This document shows positions 1 through 9,272 of a stretch of DNA of 42,496 nucleotides, piece by piece; positions within the stretch are counted from its first letter, which is position 1, and each line of letters starts with the position of its first letter. The notes under the pieces were generated by a model, which saw nothing but the letters and a program-made list of their open reading frames with translations, was not told the DNA's origin and ran no database searches. The translations under genes were made by a program, and so were the position numbers. Where the stretch lies: positions 1 through 42,496 of the IMG/VR virus record IMGVR_UViG_3300028423_001131; one strand, 5' to 3'. This stretch comes from a virus.

Positions 1-1
1 T

Positions 2-103
2 ATACAAATTACTGTACAACCAACTTACAGCAGAGCAAAGGTTGAAAGTTTCAGCTTAGACAAATTTGTCAACGGAGATTTACTCGACAAAGGATTCATG
101 TAA
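2..103 (+). CDS. C-terminal end of an upstream structural gene (partial)
   Basis: An open frame enters from the left edge and gives 33 residues ending in DLLDKGFM before a TAA. The stop overlaps the ATG of gp53 as TAATG, so translation of the two is probably coupled. In T4-like phages the neighbours of gp53 are baseplate or tail-tube-end proteins such as gp48 and gp54, so a baseplate role is likely by position. The fragment is too short to name the family. The piece is hydrophilic, with no motif I can assign. Confidence 0.7.
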   Translation: MQITVQPTYSRAKVESFSLDKFVNGDLLDKGFM

Positions 104-405
104 TGGCCACATACACCAAAAGCAGTCCGTATTTTAATACACAAATTACCGAAAGCGGCGAATTGGGGTTTTTAAAAATTAGACCAGTGCCAGCAGAGGA
201 CGATGATGTGTTGTATACCATTGAATCACAATTTCAACATCGTCCAGATTTGTTATCGTATGTGCTCTATGGTAGCAGAAACCTATGGTGGGTGTTTGCA
301 CAGAGAAATTTGGATGTAATTCAAGATCCAGTGTATGATATTGAGCCTGGTACAAAAATTTATCTGCCCAAAAGCAGTTCACTGAAATCCGTGTTAGGAT
401 TGTAA
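103..405 (+). CDS. gp53: Baseplate wedge protein gp53
   Basis: At 100 residues this is a short gp53-family protein. In T4, gp53 clamps neighbouring baseplate wedges together around the hub. The family signature is clear: an HRPDLLSYVLYG stretch near residues 46-57, then LWWVFAQRN, then a C-terminal segment with PGTKIYLPK. The WWVFA and GTKIYLP pieces match the LysM-like fold of the family. The start overlaps the previous stop (TAATG) and its own stop overlaps the next start in the same way. The 3' neighbours are hub and spike genes, the usual setting for gp53. Confidence 0.92.
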   Translation: MATYTKSSPYFNTQITESGELGFLKIRPVPAEDDDVLYTIESQFQHRPDLLSYVLYGSRNLWWVFAQRNLDVIQDPVYDIEPGTKIYLPKSSSLKSVLGL

Positions 406-2984
406 TGGCAATACAACCAAATCCACTAAGAAGATACAGCAGTTACAATACAGTTTTTACTCTCAGTGTGCTCACAGCTGAAGAAATAAATCTTCCTGAC
501 GAGACATATCGAGTAACCAATCCTGCATTGACAATCTTACGCAGCGGTGGCGGAGTAGAAAACAAAGTAACCACTGTTTATGAAGATGCAATAGGCGCAA
601 AGCTGGAATATTTTATAAACAATGTGGAAATTGATGCTATCATTGCTCCTACTGGAAAAACTAGAGTAACTAATGCAACAAATATAACAATGAATGTGCA
701 AGAACCTTACAGTATGGGTTTATTTTTACAAACTTTGCACATTGCAGCAACACAAGCAGGTTACACCAATTATATCCAGGCACCTTTTTTGCTCACAGTG
801 GAATTCATTGGTTGGGACGACAACGGTCAAGCTGTGAGCATAGAAGAACAGAATTACAAAAGAATGATTCCACTGAAATTTACCAATATTGAGTTTGATA
901 TTGGTAACAATGGAACTTCGTATGAAATACAAGCAATACCTTGGAATGAACAAGCCAACATTGATCAAGTTGAAATGGCAAAAACTGACATTAATATATC
1001 TGGTGCAACTGTGGCAGAAATATTGCAAAACGGCGAAAAAAGTTTAACCACAGTAATTAATGGCAGATACGAGGAATTGCGCAACGAAAACAAATTGAAA
1101 TCTTCGGATGAAATTGTAATAACATTCCCACAAGAGATCTCCACAGCAGTTCAGAATTCAGTGCAAGACATAGACAACGACACTGGAGCAACAACAGTTT
1201 CTGGTACACAGCGCAGCGGTGTAAACAATGTTCTAGGCAGTGTGGTCAAAGGAGTAGTCGGCGGAGTGGTTTCCAATGCAATCAACGGAACACTGGAATC
1301 CAGCGTCAACAACTTGCTTACCAGTTTTCAAAGCGGTGATGTGAATCAAATATATCAGAGTATAACAGGTTTTCTGGGTGCACAAGCACCACAAAATTTT
1401 GAAGCATTCCTCAGCAGTATAACCGGACTGATAATGAGCAAAAGCAGCATCGGTGAAGGTCTAAGCAGAATATCACAGGATATTGCCAGTTTGAATTCAG
1501 TGGGAAATGCAAGCATTGTTGAAAATTTTGCAGACGCAGGCCGAGCACCTATGGGAAACAGCGGATTACAATATGATTCGAAAAACAAAGTCTACAGCAG
1601 AGGCAAAAATGTAGTCAGCAACAATAATAGAAGTTTTCAGTTTTCATCAGGCACAAAAATTACAAGAATGATTGAAGAAGTTGTGCTGACCAGTGATTGG
1701 GCAAAACAACTGAGGCAGAGATCACCCGACGAAAATGGCATGATTGATTGGTTTAAAATTGAAAGCCAAACTTTTGTAAAACAGGATCCTGCACAAGAAT
1801 TACAAGATGGTCAAACAGCAAAAACCTATCATTATAGAGTAGTTCCTTACAAAGTACACAGCAACACTTTGCAGCAACCCACAGACCCTGGATTAAATTA
1901 TGACAATTTAAAAAAAGCTGCACTGAGAGAATACAACTATATCTACACTGGCGAAAACACCGAAATAATCAACTTTGACATAAAAATCAATGCTGCATTT
2001 TTCTCAGCTACTATGCCTGATCGCGGACAGAATAACATAGATTACAAATCTGGCGGTAGTCAAAACAGATTAACACAACAGGATTCACAATTAGAAACAA
2101 ACGAAGACCCTGCAAATGCTATAAGTTCAACTGGGCATATATTACAAGTTGAAAATATCAACACTTCTACCCAAGGTGGCGGCGGCGCCGGCATAGACAA
2201 CAACAAAATTAGAACTGCAAGATTGTTTCATGATACAATTATAAACAGCAATGTTGATTTGGTAAGCTTAGAGTTGGAAATTCACGGCGATCCGTATTTC
2301 ATGTTTGACAGCGGGCTAGGAAATTACACTGCTGGCACATTAGACACTAACCAAACAACTGATGGCACAATGGAATATCAGCGCAGCGAAGTAGATGTAA
2401 TAGTTAATTTTAGAACACCAGTAGATTACAATGAAAAATCAGGAGGAATGCATTTTCCTGAAGACACTATTCCAGTTGATGCATTCAGCGGATTGTATCG
2501 TGTTACTACACTTACAAACAGAATAAGAGACAACAAGTTTACGCAAACACTGCAATTGTTGCGAAGAAGAAATCAAGATGGCAACGATGTCACAGTGGAA
2601 CAACCTACCAAAGTAACTGATGCGCCCGAAGATGAACAATCGCACAGTCCATATCCGGGCAGTGCATCCAGTTCGCCGAGCATAGATATTGGACAAATTT
2701 TTGGACAATTAATAGATGCTGCACTGGAAGAAGCTTTACAAGACGAAGGTGCTACAACTGAATCCGAAACAGGCACAGCAAATTCTGACAATGTAACTTC
2801 TGCTGCACCTGAAACATCACCAAGACCGCGTGCAAGACCAGATCAAACAACCAGTGCAGCACAGAGAAGAATTGATGCCGGCGGAACAGCATTCAGTAAT
2901 TCGTCTGCAATTCGTCCTACACAGCGTGGCGGTACTGGTGCTGCTGCTTCTGGTCGCCGCGGCGATGGCACAAGAGGTACATAA
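405..2984 (+). CDS. Baseplate hub protein (gp27-type, large marine form)
   Basis: An 859-residue protein next to gp53 and the gp5-type spike. Residues about 95-200 (NVQEPYSMGLFLQTLH, PFLLTVEFIGWDD) and about 455-545 (KTYHYRVVPYKVHSN, then REYNYIYTGENTEIINFDIK) look like the conserved parts of hub proteins in marine T4-like phages. The hub would form the ring on which the spike sits and to which the tail tube docks. Residues about 265-370 are a small-residue-rich insertion with a glycine-zipper run (VVKGVVGGVVSNAI). The last 55-60 residues are rich in Arg, Gly, Thr and Ala and probably disordered. The gp27 equivalence rests on context and remembered family pattern. No detailed T4 gp27 similarity is visible. 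Confidence 0.75.
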   Translation: MAIQPNPLRRYSSYNTVFTLSVLTAEEINLPDETYRVTNPALTILRSGGGVENKVTTVYEDAIGAKLEYFINNVEIDAIIAPTGKTRVTNATNITMNVQEPYSMGLFLQTLHIAATQAGYTNYIQAPFLLTVEFIGWDDNGQAVSIEEQNYKRMIPLKFTNIEFDIGNNGTSYEIQAIPWNEQANIDQVEMAKTDINISGATVAEILQNGEKSLTTVINGRYEELRNENKLKSSDEIVITFPQEISTAVQNSVQDIDNDTGATTVSGTQRSGVNNVLGSVVKGVVGGVVSNAINGTLESSVNNLLTSFQSGDVNQIYQSITGFLGAQAPQNFEAFLSSITGLIMSKSSIGEGLSRISQDIASLNSVGNASIVENFADAGRAPMGNSGLQYDSKNKVYSRGKNVVSNNNRSFQFSSGTKITRMIEEVVLTSDWAKQLRQRSPDENGMIDWFKIESQTFVKQDPAQELQDGQTAKTYHYRVVPYKVHSNTLQQPTDPGLNYDNLKKAALREYNYIYTGENTEIINFDIKINAAFFSATMPDRGQNNIDYKSGGSQNRLTQQDSQLETNEDPANAISSTGHILQVENINTSTQGGGGAGIDNNKIRTARLFHDTIINSNVDLVSLELEIHGDPYFMFDSGLGNYTAGTLDTNQTTDGTMEYQRSEVDVIVNFRTPVDYNEKSGGMHFPEDTIPVDAFSGLYRVTTLTNRIRDNKFTQTLQLLRRRNQDGNDVTVEQPTKVTDAPEDEQSHSPYPGSASSSPSIDIGQIFGQLIDAALEEALQDEGATTESETGTANSDNVTSAAPETSPRPRARPDQTTSAAQRRIDAGGTAFSNSSAIRPTQRGGTGAAASGRRGDGTRGT

Positions 2985-2987
2985 TTC

Positions 2988-4373
2988 ATGGATGAAAACA
3001 ACGCAAGCAAAAATCAACAGTCAAGAACAGCAGACAATGCCACTGATACAAGACGCCCGGGTCCGTATCTGGCAAGAGTAATTGAACATCTTGACAGTTA
3101 TTATTCTGGCGGTTTAAAAGTAGAACTGTTGAAAACAGGAGAGTCGGGCAATATAAGCGAAACACTAGGACAAACAGTTGAAGTTTTTTATGCCAGTCCA
3201 TTCTACGGATTAACCAACAGCCAGCGCGGCCCTGGCAGCAATGACAATTATGCAGATACACAAAAAAGCTACGGTTGGTGGGCAGTGCCTCCTGATCCAG
3301 GTTCTATAGTGTTGGTTATTTTTGTAGAAGGCAGCAGAGATTACGGATATTGGTTTGCATGTGTGCCTGAAAGAGGCATGACTTTTATGTTGCCTGATGG
3401 TCATCCTTCAACAGAGCAGTTGTCAGGCGATGTACCCGGTGATCTTCGAGGAAAAAAGCTGCCCGGCGGAGAATACAATAAAAAAATAACCAAACCTAGA
3501 ACCAACAATGTTGTAAAATACAAGAGACCCTACAACAAAGATTATGTGGATTTTCTCTTAGCACAGGGATTAGTTGACGACGAAGTAAGAGGATTAACCA
3601 CCAGCAGTGCTCAAAGAGAAACACCCAGTGCAGTTATAGGATTTAGCAGTCCCGGGCCGTTGGACAAAAGAGGTGGCAGTCCTACAGCAGAAGTGGGATT
3701 AAAAGAAAGCAAAGCTACTATGCATACCAGCAGACTAGGAAGTAGCAGCATATTGATTGACGACGGTGATGACAAGCTGATAAGGGAAGGTCCTCCTGGA
3801 ACTACACCGTACAAGTATATCAACAAAGAAGCAAGCGAGAGCGGCGGCGATGTAACATTGCCGCAAAATGAATTAGTGCGACTGAGAACCAGGACAGGTA
3901 TGCAAATTGTTTTGCATACATCTGAAGATCTAATTTATTTAAACAACAGTAGAGGAACAGCCTGGCTGGAAATGACCAGCAATGGCAAAATTGATGTGTA
4001 TGCACAGGACAGCATCAGTTTTCACACCGACAATGATTTTAATTTTGATGCAGGCAGAGATATAAACTTCAATGCCCAGGGCAATGTTAATATAAACGCT
4101 GCTGCAAATATATTTCAAACTGCGGCTGCAAATTTAGAAATAAAAGCCGGCGATGACGGCAAGATTACCTGTGGCGGCACCAGCAATATCAAAAGTTCTT
4201 ATCACAAAGAAACAGCTGATAGAATTGACATGAACGGCCCAGAAGCAGCAGCCGAAGCTGCCCCGGCAAATATTCCAGTGAGAATTCCGCAACACGAACC
4301 GTGGAACGGACATGAAAATTGGAATCCGTTGGAAACAGCACCGGATAAAACTGTAGCAAAACCGCCAGAGTAA
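2988..4373 (+). CDS. gp5: Baseplate central spike, gp5/VgrG-like, without a lysozyme domain
   Basis: A 461-residue protein. Residues about 25-135 look like the OB-fold of gp5/VgrG proteins (PGPYLARVIEHLDS, WWAVPPDPGSIVLVIFVEG). A linker follows, and residues about 280-395 form a beta-helix needle. The needle part has RTGMQIVLHTSEDLIYLNN and then short repeats alternating Asn/Asp with hydrophobics (FNFDAGRDINFNAQGNVNIN), typical of trimeric spikes. T4 gp5 carries a lysozyme domain between OB-fold and needle. Here I see no catalytic lysozyme block, so this is a piercing spike rather than a wall hydrolase. The ATG follows the hub stop by a few bases and an AGAGG ribosome site lies upstream. Confidence 0.85.
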   Translation: MDENNASKNQQSRTADNATDTRRPGPYLARVIEHLDSYYSGGLKVELLKTGESGNISETLGQTVEVFYASPFYGLTNSQRGPGSNDNYADTQKSYGWWAVPPDPGSIVLVIFVEGSRDYGYWFACVPERGMTFMLPDGHPSTEQLSGDVPGDLRGKKLPGGEYNKKITKPRTNNVVKYKRPYNKDYVDFLLAQGLVDDEVRGLTTSSAQRETPSAVIGFSSPGPLDKRGGSPTAEVGLKESKATMHTSRLGSSSILIDDGDDKLIREGPPGTTPYKYINKEASESGGDVTLPQNELVRLRTRTGMQIVLHTSEDLIYLNNSRGTAWLEMTSNGKIDVYAQDSISFHTDNDFNFDAGRDINFNAQGNVNINAAANIFQTAAANLEIKAGDDGKITCGGTSNIKSSYHKETADRIDMNGPEAAAEAAPANIPVRIPQHEPWNGHENWNPLETAPDKTVAKPPE

Positions 4374-4389
4374 ACTAGAGGAGATAATC

Positions 4390-5298
4390 ATGAGCACATT
4401 TCCAGTAGACAACGGATCTCTTGGAACGCAGAATAGTAGAAACACTGTCAACACGGGCTCTGATACACAAACATCTCAGTCCACTGGCATTGTAGATGTT
4501 GTTGGTCGCGAAATACCATTTACTATAGATACTTTCCTACAAAGTCTTCCAGGCAGTCTCAGTACAATTCTAGCAGATTTAGCAAACAATATCATTGGAC
4601 AGTTGCCACAGATTGCACAGGATCTTTTATCCAGTACTGCTTTGTCAGGTGTGCTCGGCGGAGCAATAGGTGAACTTAGCAATGTTATTGCTGAATCAGT
4701 TGGAAATTTAGCAGGCGCATTACAAGATGCTGCTGGATCACTGTTAAATGAAATCGGAGAAGCAATAACAGAAATACCAGGCATTGGACCTGTTATACAG
4801 GATTTTGCTAAAGCCACAGGTGATTTTGCAAATAATCTCAGTCGGGCATATTCTGATCTTCCTTCTGATGTTCAAGCAGTTATACAGGATGCAACTGTGC
4901 AAATTGGTGCTGGCATACTAAACGATAATGAGAATTTGCGAAATTTGTCATCCTTGTTTACACTGACGCAAGCAGAACAGATACGAAAAAATATCAATTT
5001 TGCTGATAATCCTGCAAATGACATGCAACAAATTGCAACACAGGCTAGAAATCTTGACCAAGTGGTTTTCCAAGCAACAGGAAATGCAGTTTTTGCAAAT
5101 CTCAGTTCAAAAGCTCAGGAAGGCGCAACTCAAATAGCCAGGGCGTTGCAAGGATCCGACAATGGATTCAGCTTTAAAAATGTAATTCCTCAAGCAAATC
5201 GTGAAAACATACAGGTTGTTATAAACGGAGAACTGGCTGATCAAACACAATTGCGTGCCCTGCGTGAAGACACAAGCACATATTTAAACAGAGAGTAA
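4390..5298 (+). CDS. Hypothetical Gly/Ala-rich baseplate-region protein
   Basis: A 302-residue protein I do not recognise. The N-terminal 35 residues are polar and Ser/Thr/Asn-rich. Residues about 45-165 are a long series of amphipathic or hydrophobic helices rich in Ala, Gly, Ile and Leu, with glycine-zipper-like spacing (SGVLGGAIGELSNVIAESVG). The C-terminal half is ordinary and soluble-looking, ending in LREDTSTYLNRE. A strong AGAGGAG ribosome site precedes the ATG. It sits between the spike and gp25, so a virion role is likely: a spike-associated, membrane-active or chaperone-like part. The zipper pattern also occurs in the hub insertion, hinting that the two helical segments may pack together. 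Confidence 0.7.
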   Translation: MSTFPVDNGSLGTQNSRNTVNTGSDTQTSQSTGIVDVVGREIPFTIDTFLQSLPGSLSTILADLANNIIGQLPQIAQDLLSSTALSGVLGGAIGELSNVIAESVGNLAGALQDAAGSLLNEIGEAITEIPGIGPVIQDFAKATGDFANNLSRAYSDLPSDVQAVIQDATVQIGAGILNDNENLRNLSSLFTLTQAEQIRKNINFADNPANDMQQIATQARNLDQVVFQATGNAVFANLSSKAQEGATQIARALQGSDNGFSFKNVIPQANRENIQVVINGELADQTQLRALREDTSTYLNRE

Positions 5299-5305
5299 AT
5301 ACAAT

Positions 5306-5743
5306 ATGTCAACAGATAATAGATTATACAAAAATGTAACAGTGAAAAATGACAGTGCTCCGGATAGACCTGTGTCAAAACAGTATCGAGGAATCAGCAC
5401 CATTGACAAAAATCGTCGCAGTTACAACCTCTATGATCTAGACTTGATAAAGCAGGACATTATCAATCATTTTCATATACGTCAAGGTGAAAAACTCAGC
5501 GATCCTGAGTTTGGAACAATAATCTGGGATGTGCTGTTTGATCCGTTAACTGACAGTTTAAAAGAAGCTATTATTGAAAATGTCACAGAAATAATCAATT
5601 ATGATCCTAGAGTAGGAGTCAACAGTGTGACAATTGATACCTTTGAAAGTGGTATACAAATAGAAGCAGAATTGATATATTTGCCATACAATATATCTGA
5701 ATCCTTGCGTTTGAGATTTGACCAAAGTGCTGGTCTACTTTAA
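5306..5743 (+). CDS. gp25: Baseplate wedge protein gp25
   Basis: A 145-residue gp25/W-family protein, part of the inner baseplate that joins the wedge to the sheath. The core shows the order expected for this family: DLDLIKQDIINHFHIRQGEKLSDPEFGT near residues 48-75, IIWDVLFDPLT, then IENVTEIINYDPRVGVNSVTI and a final beta-rich RLRFD. The SDPEFG stretch is in the place of the conserved EPR-like turn. Older annotation calls this family lysozyme-like, but it is now regarded as structural. The ATG lies 7 bases after the preceding stop, and gp6 follows after a 52-base gap holding a late-type promoter. Confidence 0.93.
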   Translation: MSTDNRLYKNVTVKNDSAPDRPVSKQYRGISTIDKNRRSYNLYDLDLIKQDIINHFHIRQGEKLSDPEFGTIIWDVLFDPLTDSLKEAIIENVTEIINYDPRVGVNSVTIDTFESGIQIEAELIYLPYNISESLRLRFDQSAGLL

Positions 5744-5763
5744 ATACGCAGTTAATAGCTACA

Positions 5764-5771
5764 GATAAATA
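5764..5771 (+). promoter_or_regulatory. Late-type promoter GATAAATA before gp6
   Basis: The octamer GATAAATA differs from the T4 late -10 (TATAAATA) only at its first base and ends 24 bases before the gp6 ATG. It lies in one of the few gaps in this region. The same octamer recurs before three other virion genes in the window, which is the main support. It would be read by host RNA polymerase carrying a gp55-type late sigma. Confidence 0.6.
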
Positions 5772-5795
5772 TTACAATAAAACAAGGAATGCATA

Positions 5796-8700
5796 ATGGC
5801 AAATACTGAACGTCAGAATAGACTTCTATTAGCTGAAGACTGGAAAAGAATTTATCAAAGTTTCAAGTATGCAGATTTTCAAAGTTATGATTTTGACAAT
5901 TTGCGTCGTACAATGATAAACTATATCAGACAAAACTATCCTGAGGATTTCAACGATTATATTGAAAGTTCAGAGTATCTTGCATTGATTGATCTTATTG
6001 CATTTCTTGGTCAAAACTTGGCATTCCGCACGGATCTCAATGCAAGAGAAAACTTCATAGAAACAGCAGAGCGCAGAGAATCAGTGCTGCGTTTGGCAAG
6101 ATTGCTCAGTTATAATCCCAAAAGAAATATTCCGGCAAACGGTTTATTGAAATTGGAAAGTGTCAGTACCACAGAAGATATCATTGACAGCAACGGAGTC
6201 AACTTAGCCAACCAAACTGTGTTGTGGAATGACAATACCAACAGCAACTGGTTTGAACAATTTGTGAAAATTCTCAATGCTGGTTTGCCAGTGAACAACA
6301 CATTTGGCAGACCTGTTAAACGATCTAACATACAAGGTGTAAACACAGAACAGTATAGATTCAACGGTGCTAATCAAAATTTAGCAGTGTACAATTTTTC
6401 AAAAAGCATAGACAGCGTGTCTACTACTTTTGAGGTTGTTAGCGCAAATTTTGACGATGCAATTATTTTTGAAGAAGATCCATTTCCAGGAAATCAGTTG
6501 GCGTTTCTTTATAGAGACGACGGCCGTGGTTCTGGCAGCAACAACACTGGATTCTTTTTTCATTTCAGACAAGGCACTATACAAAGCAATACATTTGAAG
6601 TGAACAGTGCTTCGCCTAACACTGTTGTCAACATAGACACTAACAATATCAACAACAGTGACCTTTGGCTGTACAAACTAGACAGCAACAATTTTGAAAC
6701 CGAACTGTGGACCAAAGTAGACAGTGTTGAAGGCAACAACATTATCTACAACAGCATTGACAGAAATATCAGAAATATCTACAGTGTTCTCAGTAGAATA
6801 AACGACAAAATAAGTTTAATATTCAGCGACGGAACCTTTGGAGAATTGCCCAAAGGCAAATTCAAGGTATATTATAGAACCAGCGCAAATAGAAACTACA
6901 AAATTACACCCGATAATCTATTTGGTATAAATGTGCAAATTCCTTATATCAGCAGAAACGGAAAAAGAGAAACTCTTAATTTAATTTTGGAACTAAAAGA
7001 AACTGTTGAAAATGCCAGTACCAGTGAAGACAATGACAGTATCAAAGCCAATGCGCCTGCTACATATTATACTCAAAACAGATTAATCACAGGCGAAGAC
7101 TACAATGTAGGAACATTGGGTGTATCACAGGAAATTGTCAAGGCCAAAGCAGTTAATAGAACATCCAGTGGCATAAGCAGATATTTTGATCTACGAGATG
7201 CCACTGGCAAATACAGCAATACTCTTATATTCAGCGACGACGGTGTGATTTATAAAGAAAGCATTGAGGATATAAAGAGTTTTGAATTCAGTTCAAAAAA
7301 CGATATACAATTTGTAATCAGAAATGTAGTCGAACCGTTGATAAAAGACGACAGAACCAAAAACTTTTACTATGAGCAATTTCCTAGAAATAAAGAAATT
7401 TCCAATTTAGGAATATCGTGGGTTCAAACCACTGCTGATACCAACAGATCAACAGGTTATTTTGCTGATGAAAACGAATTGCCAGTTACAGTAGGAAGTT
7501 TTACACAAAGCATATTAAAATTCATTGAACCTGGCAGCTTTTTGAAATTCACAGCGCCTTCAGGCTCGCATTTTATGCCAGACGGTACTTTGATGTCCGG
7601 ACCTGCTACACATGTAGGATCAAGAACTTATGTGTGGACCAAAGTAGTAAGCATTGACGACACAGGCACTGAAGTAAATGTTGATACTGGGTTAGGGCCA
7701 ATTGTGTTAAATGATGTAATACCACAAACCAGTTTACTGGAGGAAATAATACCAGTGTTCAACAATCAGATTTCCGCTGATGTCACAAGACAAATGATAG
7801 ATCAAGTTTTTGCTTTTAAAACATTTGGACTGCGCTATGATTATAATCAAAGACAGTGGCGGGTGATTTTTAACAACAATTTAAACACAGTTAGCAATTT
7901 CAGTTTGGGTAAACAAGGTGACGGCAGCAATCAACAGCTGGACAGCAGTTGGATATTGTTGTTTGAAACCGACGGCGAAGTTTACACAGTGAAAAGCAGA
8001 GGTTTAAGATATATTTTTGAAAGCAACGATCAAACACGATTCTTTTTTGACAGCAAAGACAAAATCTACAACAGCAAAACAGGAAAAATTGTAAACGATA
8101 CAATAAAAGTTTTGAGTAACAACAACAGGCCAAATTCGTTGGATGCATTCACAGTAGACTGGATCTGGCAGATATCAAAAGAATTTGAAAATCAAGCAGG
8201 ATACATTGACAGCAAAAAAGTAGAAATTGCATTTTTTGACAGTGATGCAGATGGTGTAGTTGATGATCCTGATCTTTTCACTCAGATTGTGGACAGTGAA
8301 AATATACCACAAACAGACAGATATATTTTCCAAAAAAAGTCATTTTTAAATAAAACAGAAATATACAATTATGTTGATGCAGACAAGGAAAATATTGTTC
8401 CAATTCTCACTGAATCAAATGCTCAGCCGTTTTCCAATTACAACAATGGCACAGTTTTTTATATCATTGACAAAGATATATTCAAAAAACTAAATTCAGA
8501 AAAACAGCAGTTGAATCTTGTAACTGATTACAAAGCATTTGTGGGCAGAGAATTGTTAAAATTTGAATACAGTCATGCTGCTGACGAAAATGCAAGAATA
8601 GATCCAAGCAGCAGCAATTTAATTGATGTGTATCTTCTTACAAGACAGTATGATATTGCATTTAGAAATTATCTGCAGAATAGAACTTCGCAAAAACCTC

Positions 8701-9272
8701 TTCCGCCCAGCAATGATCAGTTATTTTTAAGTTACGGAAGTGAAATTGAAAAGATAAAGAGTATCAGCGATGATCTAATATATCATCCTGTAAAATACAA
8801 GCCGCTGTTTGGTAGTAAATCCAATGTTGATTTACAAGCAGTTTTCAAGGTTGTAAAAAATCCTGACAGAGTAGTAAATGACAATGATGTTAAAAGTCGA
8901 ATTATAACAGGCATAAATCAATACTTTAGTTTAGATAACTGGGACTTTGGAGAAACTTTCTATTTCAGTGAACTGGCTGCTTATTTGTTTAACAGTTTAG
9001 CACCAGATATAGTAAGCATCGTTTTAGTTCCTAGAGACGAAACTCAGAGTTTTGGCAGTCTGTACGAAATCAAAAGCGAAAACGACGAAATTTTTGTGAG
9101 TTCTGCTATAGTAAGCGATGTTGAAATAATTGATTCGATTACAGCCAGTCGATTAAGAGCCAGTGGCGCTGTTGTTACAGAAAGTGCAGATTTGAATACC
9201 GGAATACAGAGTAGTGAACCAAGCACAAACATAATTATTACTGACAGCACTAGCGGAGGAACAAGTTACTAA
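5796..9272 (+). CDS. gp6: Baseplate wedge protein gp6
   Basis: A 1158-residue protein of the gp6/baseplate J family, which forms the inner iris-like ring of the baseplate and triggers sheath contraction. The N-terminal 110 residues are the best match: WKRIYQSFKYADFQSYDFD, INYIRQNYPEDFNDYIESSE, LALIDLIAFLGQNLAFRTDLN and RLARLLSYNPKRN. The remainder is beta-rich with segments such as YYTQNRLITGEDYNV, typical of J-type domains, and a C-terminal region including FGETFYFSELAAYL. It is longer than T4 gp6 (about 660 residues), as is usual in marine relatives. Its TAA overlaps the ATG of the next gene. Confidence 0.9.
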   Translation: MANTERQNRLLLAEDWKRIYQSFKYADFQSYDFDNLRRTMINYIRQNYPEDFNDYIESSEYLALIDLIAFLGQNLAFRTDLNARENFIETAERRESVLRLARLLSYNPKRNIPANGLLKLESVSTTEDIIDSNGVNLANQTVLWNDNTNSNWFEQFVKILNAGLPVNNTFGRPVKRSNIQGVNTEQYRFNGANQNLAVYNFSKSIDSVSTTFEVVSANFDDAIIFEEDPFPGNQLAFLYRDDGRGSGSNNTGFFFHFRQGTIQSNTFEVNSASPNTVVNIDTNNINNSDLWLYKLDSNNFETELWTKVDSVEGNNIIYNSIDRNIRNIYSVLSRINDKISLIFSDGTFGELPKGKFKVYYRTSANRNYKITPDNLFGINVQIPYISRNGKRETLNLILELKETVENASTSEDNDSIKANAPATYYTQNRLITGEDYNVGTLGVSQEIVKAKAVNRTSSGISRYFDLRDATGKYSNTLIFSDDGVIYKESIEDIKSFEFSSKNDIQFVIRNVVEPLIKDDRTKNFYYEQFPRNKEISNLGISWVQTTADTNRSTGYFADENELPVTVGSFTQSILKFIEPGSFLKFTAPSGSHFMPDGTLMSGPATHVGSRTYVWTKVVSIDDTGTEVNVDTGLGPIVLNDVIPQTSLLEEIIPVFNNQISADVTRQMIDQVFAFKTFGLRYDYNQRQWRVIFNNNLNTVSNFSLGKQGDGSNQQLDSSWILLFETDGEVYTVKSRGLRYIFESNDQTRFFFDSKDKIYNSKTGKIVNDTIKVLSNNNRPNSLDAFTVDWIWQISKEFENQAGYIDSKKVEIAFFDSDADGVVDDPDLFTQIVDSENIPQTDRYIFQKKSFLNKTEIYNYVDADKENIVPILTESNAQPFSNYNNGTVFYIIDKDIFKKLNSEKQQLNLVTDYKAFVGRELLKFEYSHAADENARIDPSSSNLIDVYLLTRQYDIAFRNYLQNRTSQKPLPPSNDQLFLSYGSEIEKIKSISDDLIYHPVKYKPLFGSKSNVDLQAVFKVVKNPDRVVNDNDVKSRIITGINQYFSLDNWDFGETFYFSELAAYLFNSLAPDIVSIVLVPRDETQSFGSLYEIKSENDEIFVSSAIVSDVEIIDSITASRLRASGAVVTESADLNTGIQSSEPSTNIIITDSTSGGTSY

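Noticed and set aside
2830-3081. Small open frame across the hub-spike junction
   Set aside because: It overlaps two well-supported genes in another frame and its translation reflects their repetitive, GC-richer sequence.
5306-5743. gp25 as an active lysozyme
   Set aside because: The lysozyme-like name of this family is historical. The sequence shows the structural gp25 fold with no convincing catalytic set.
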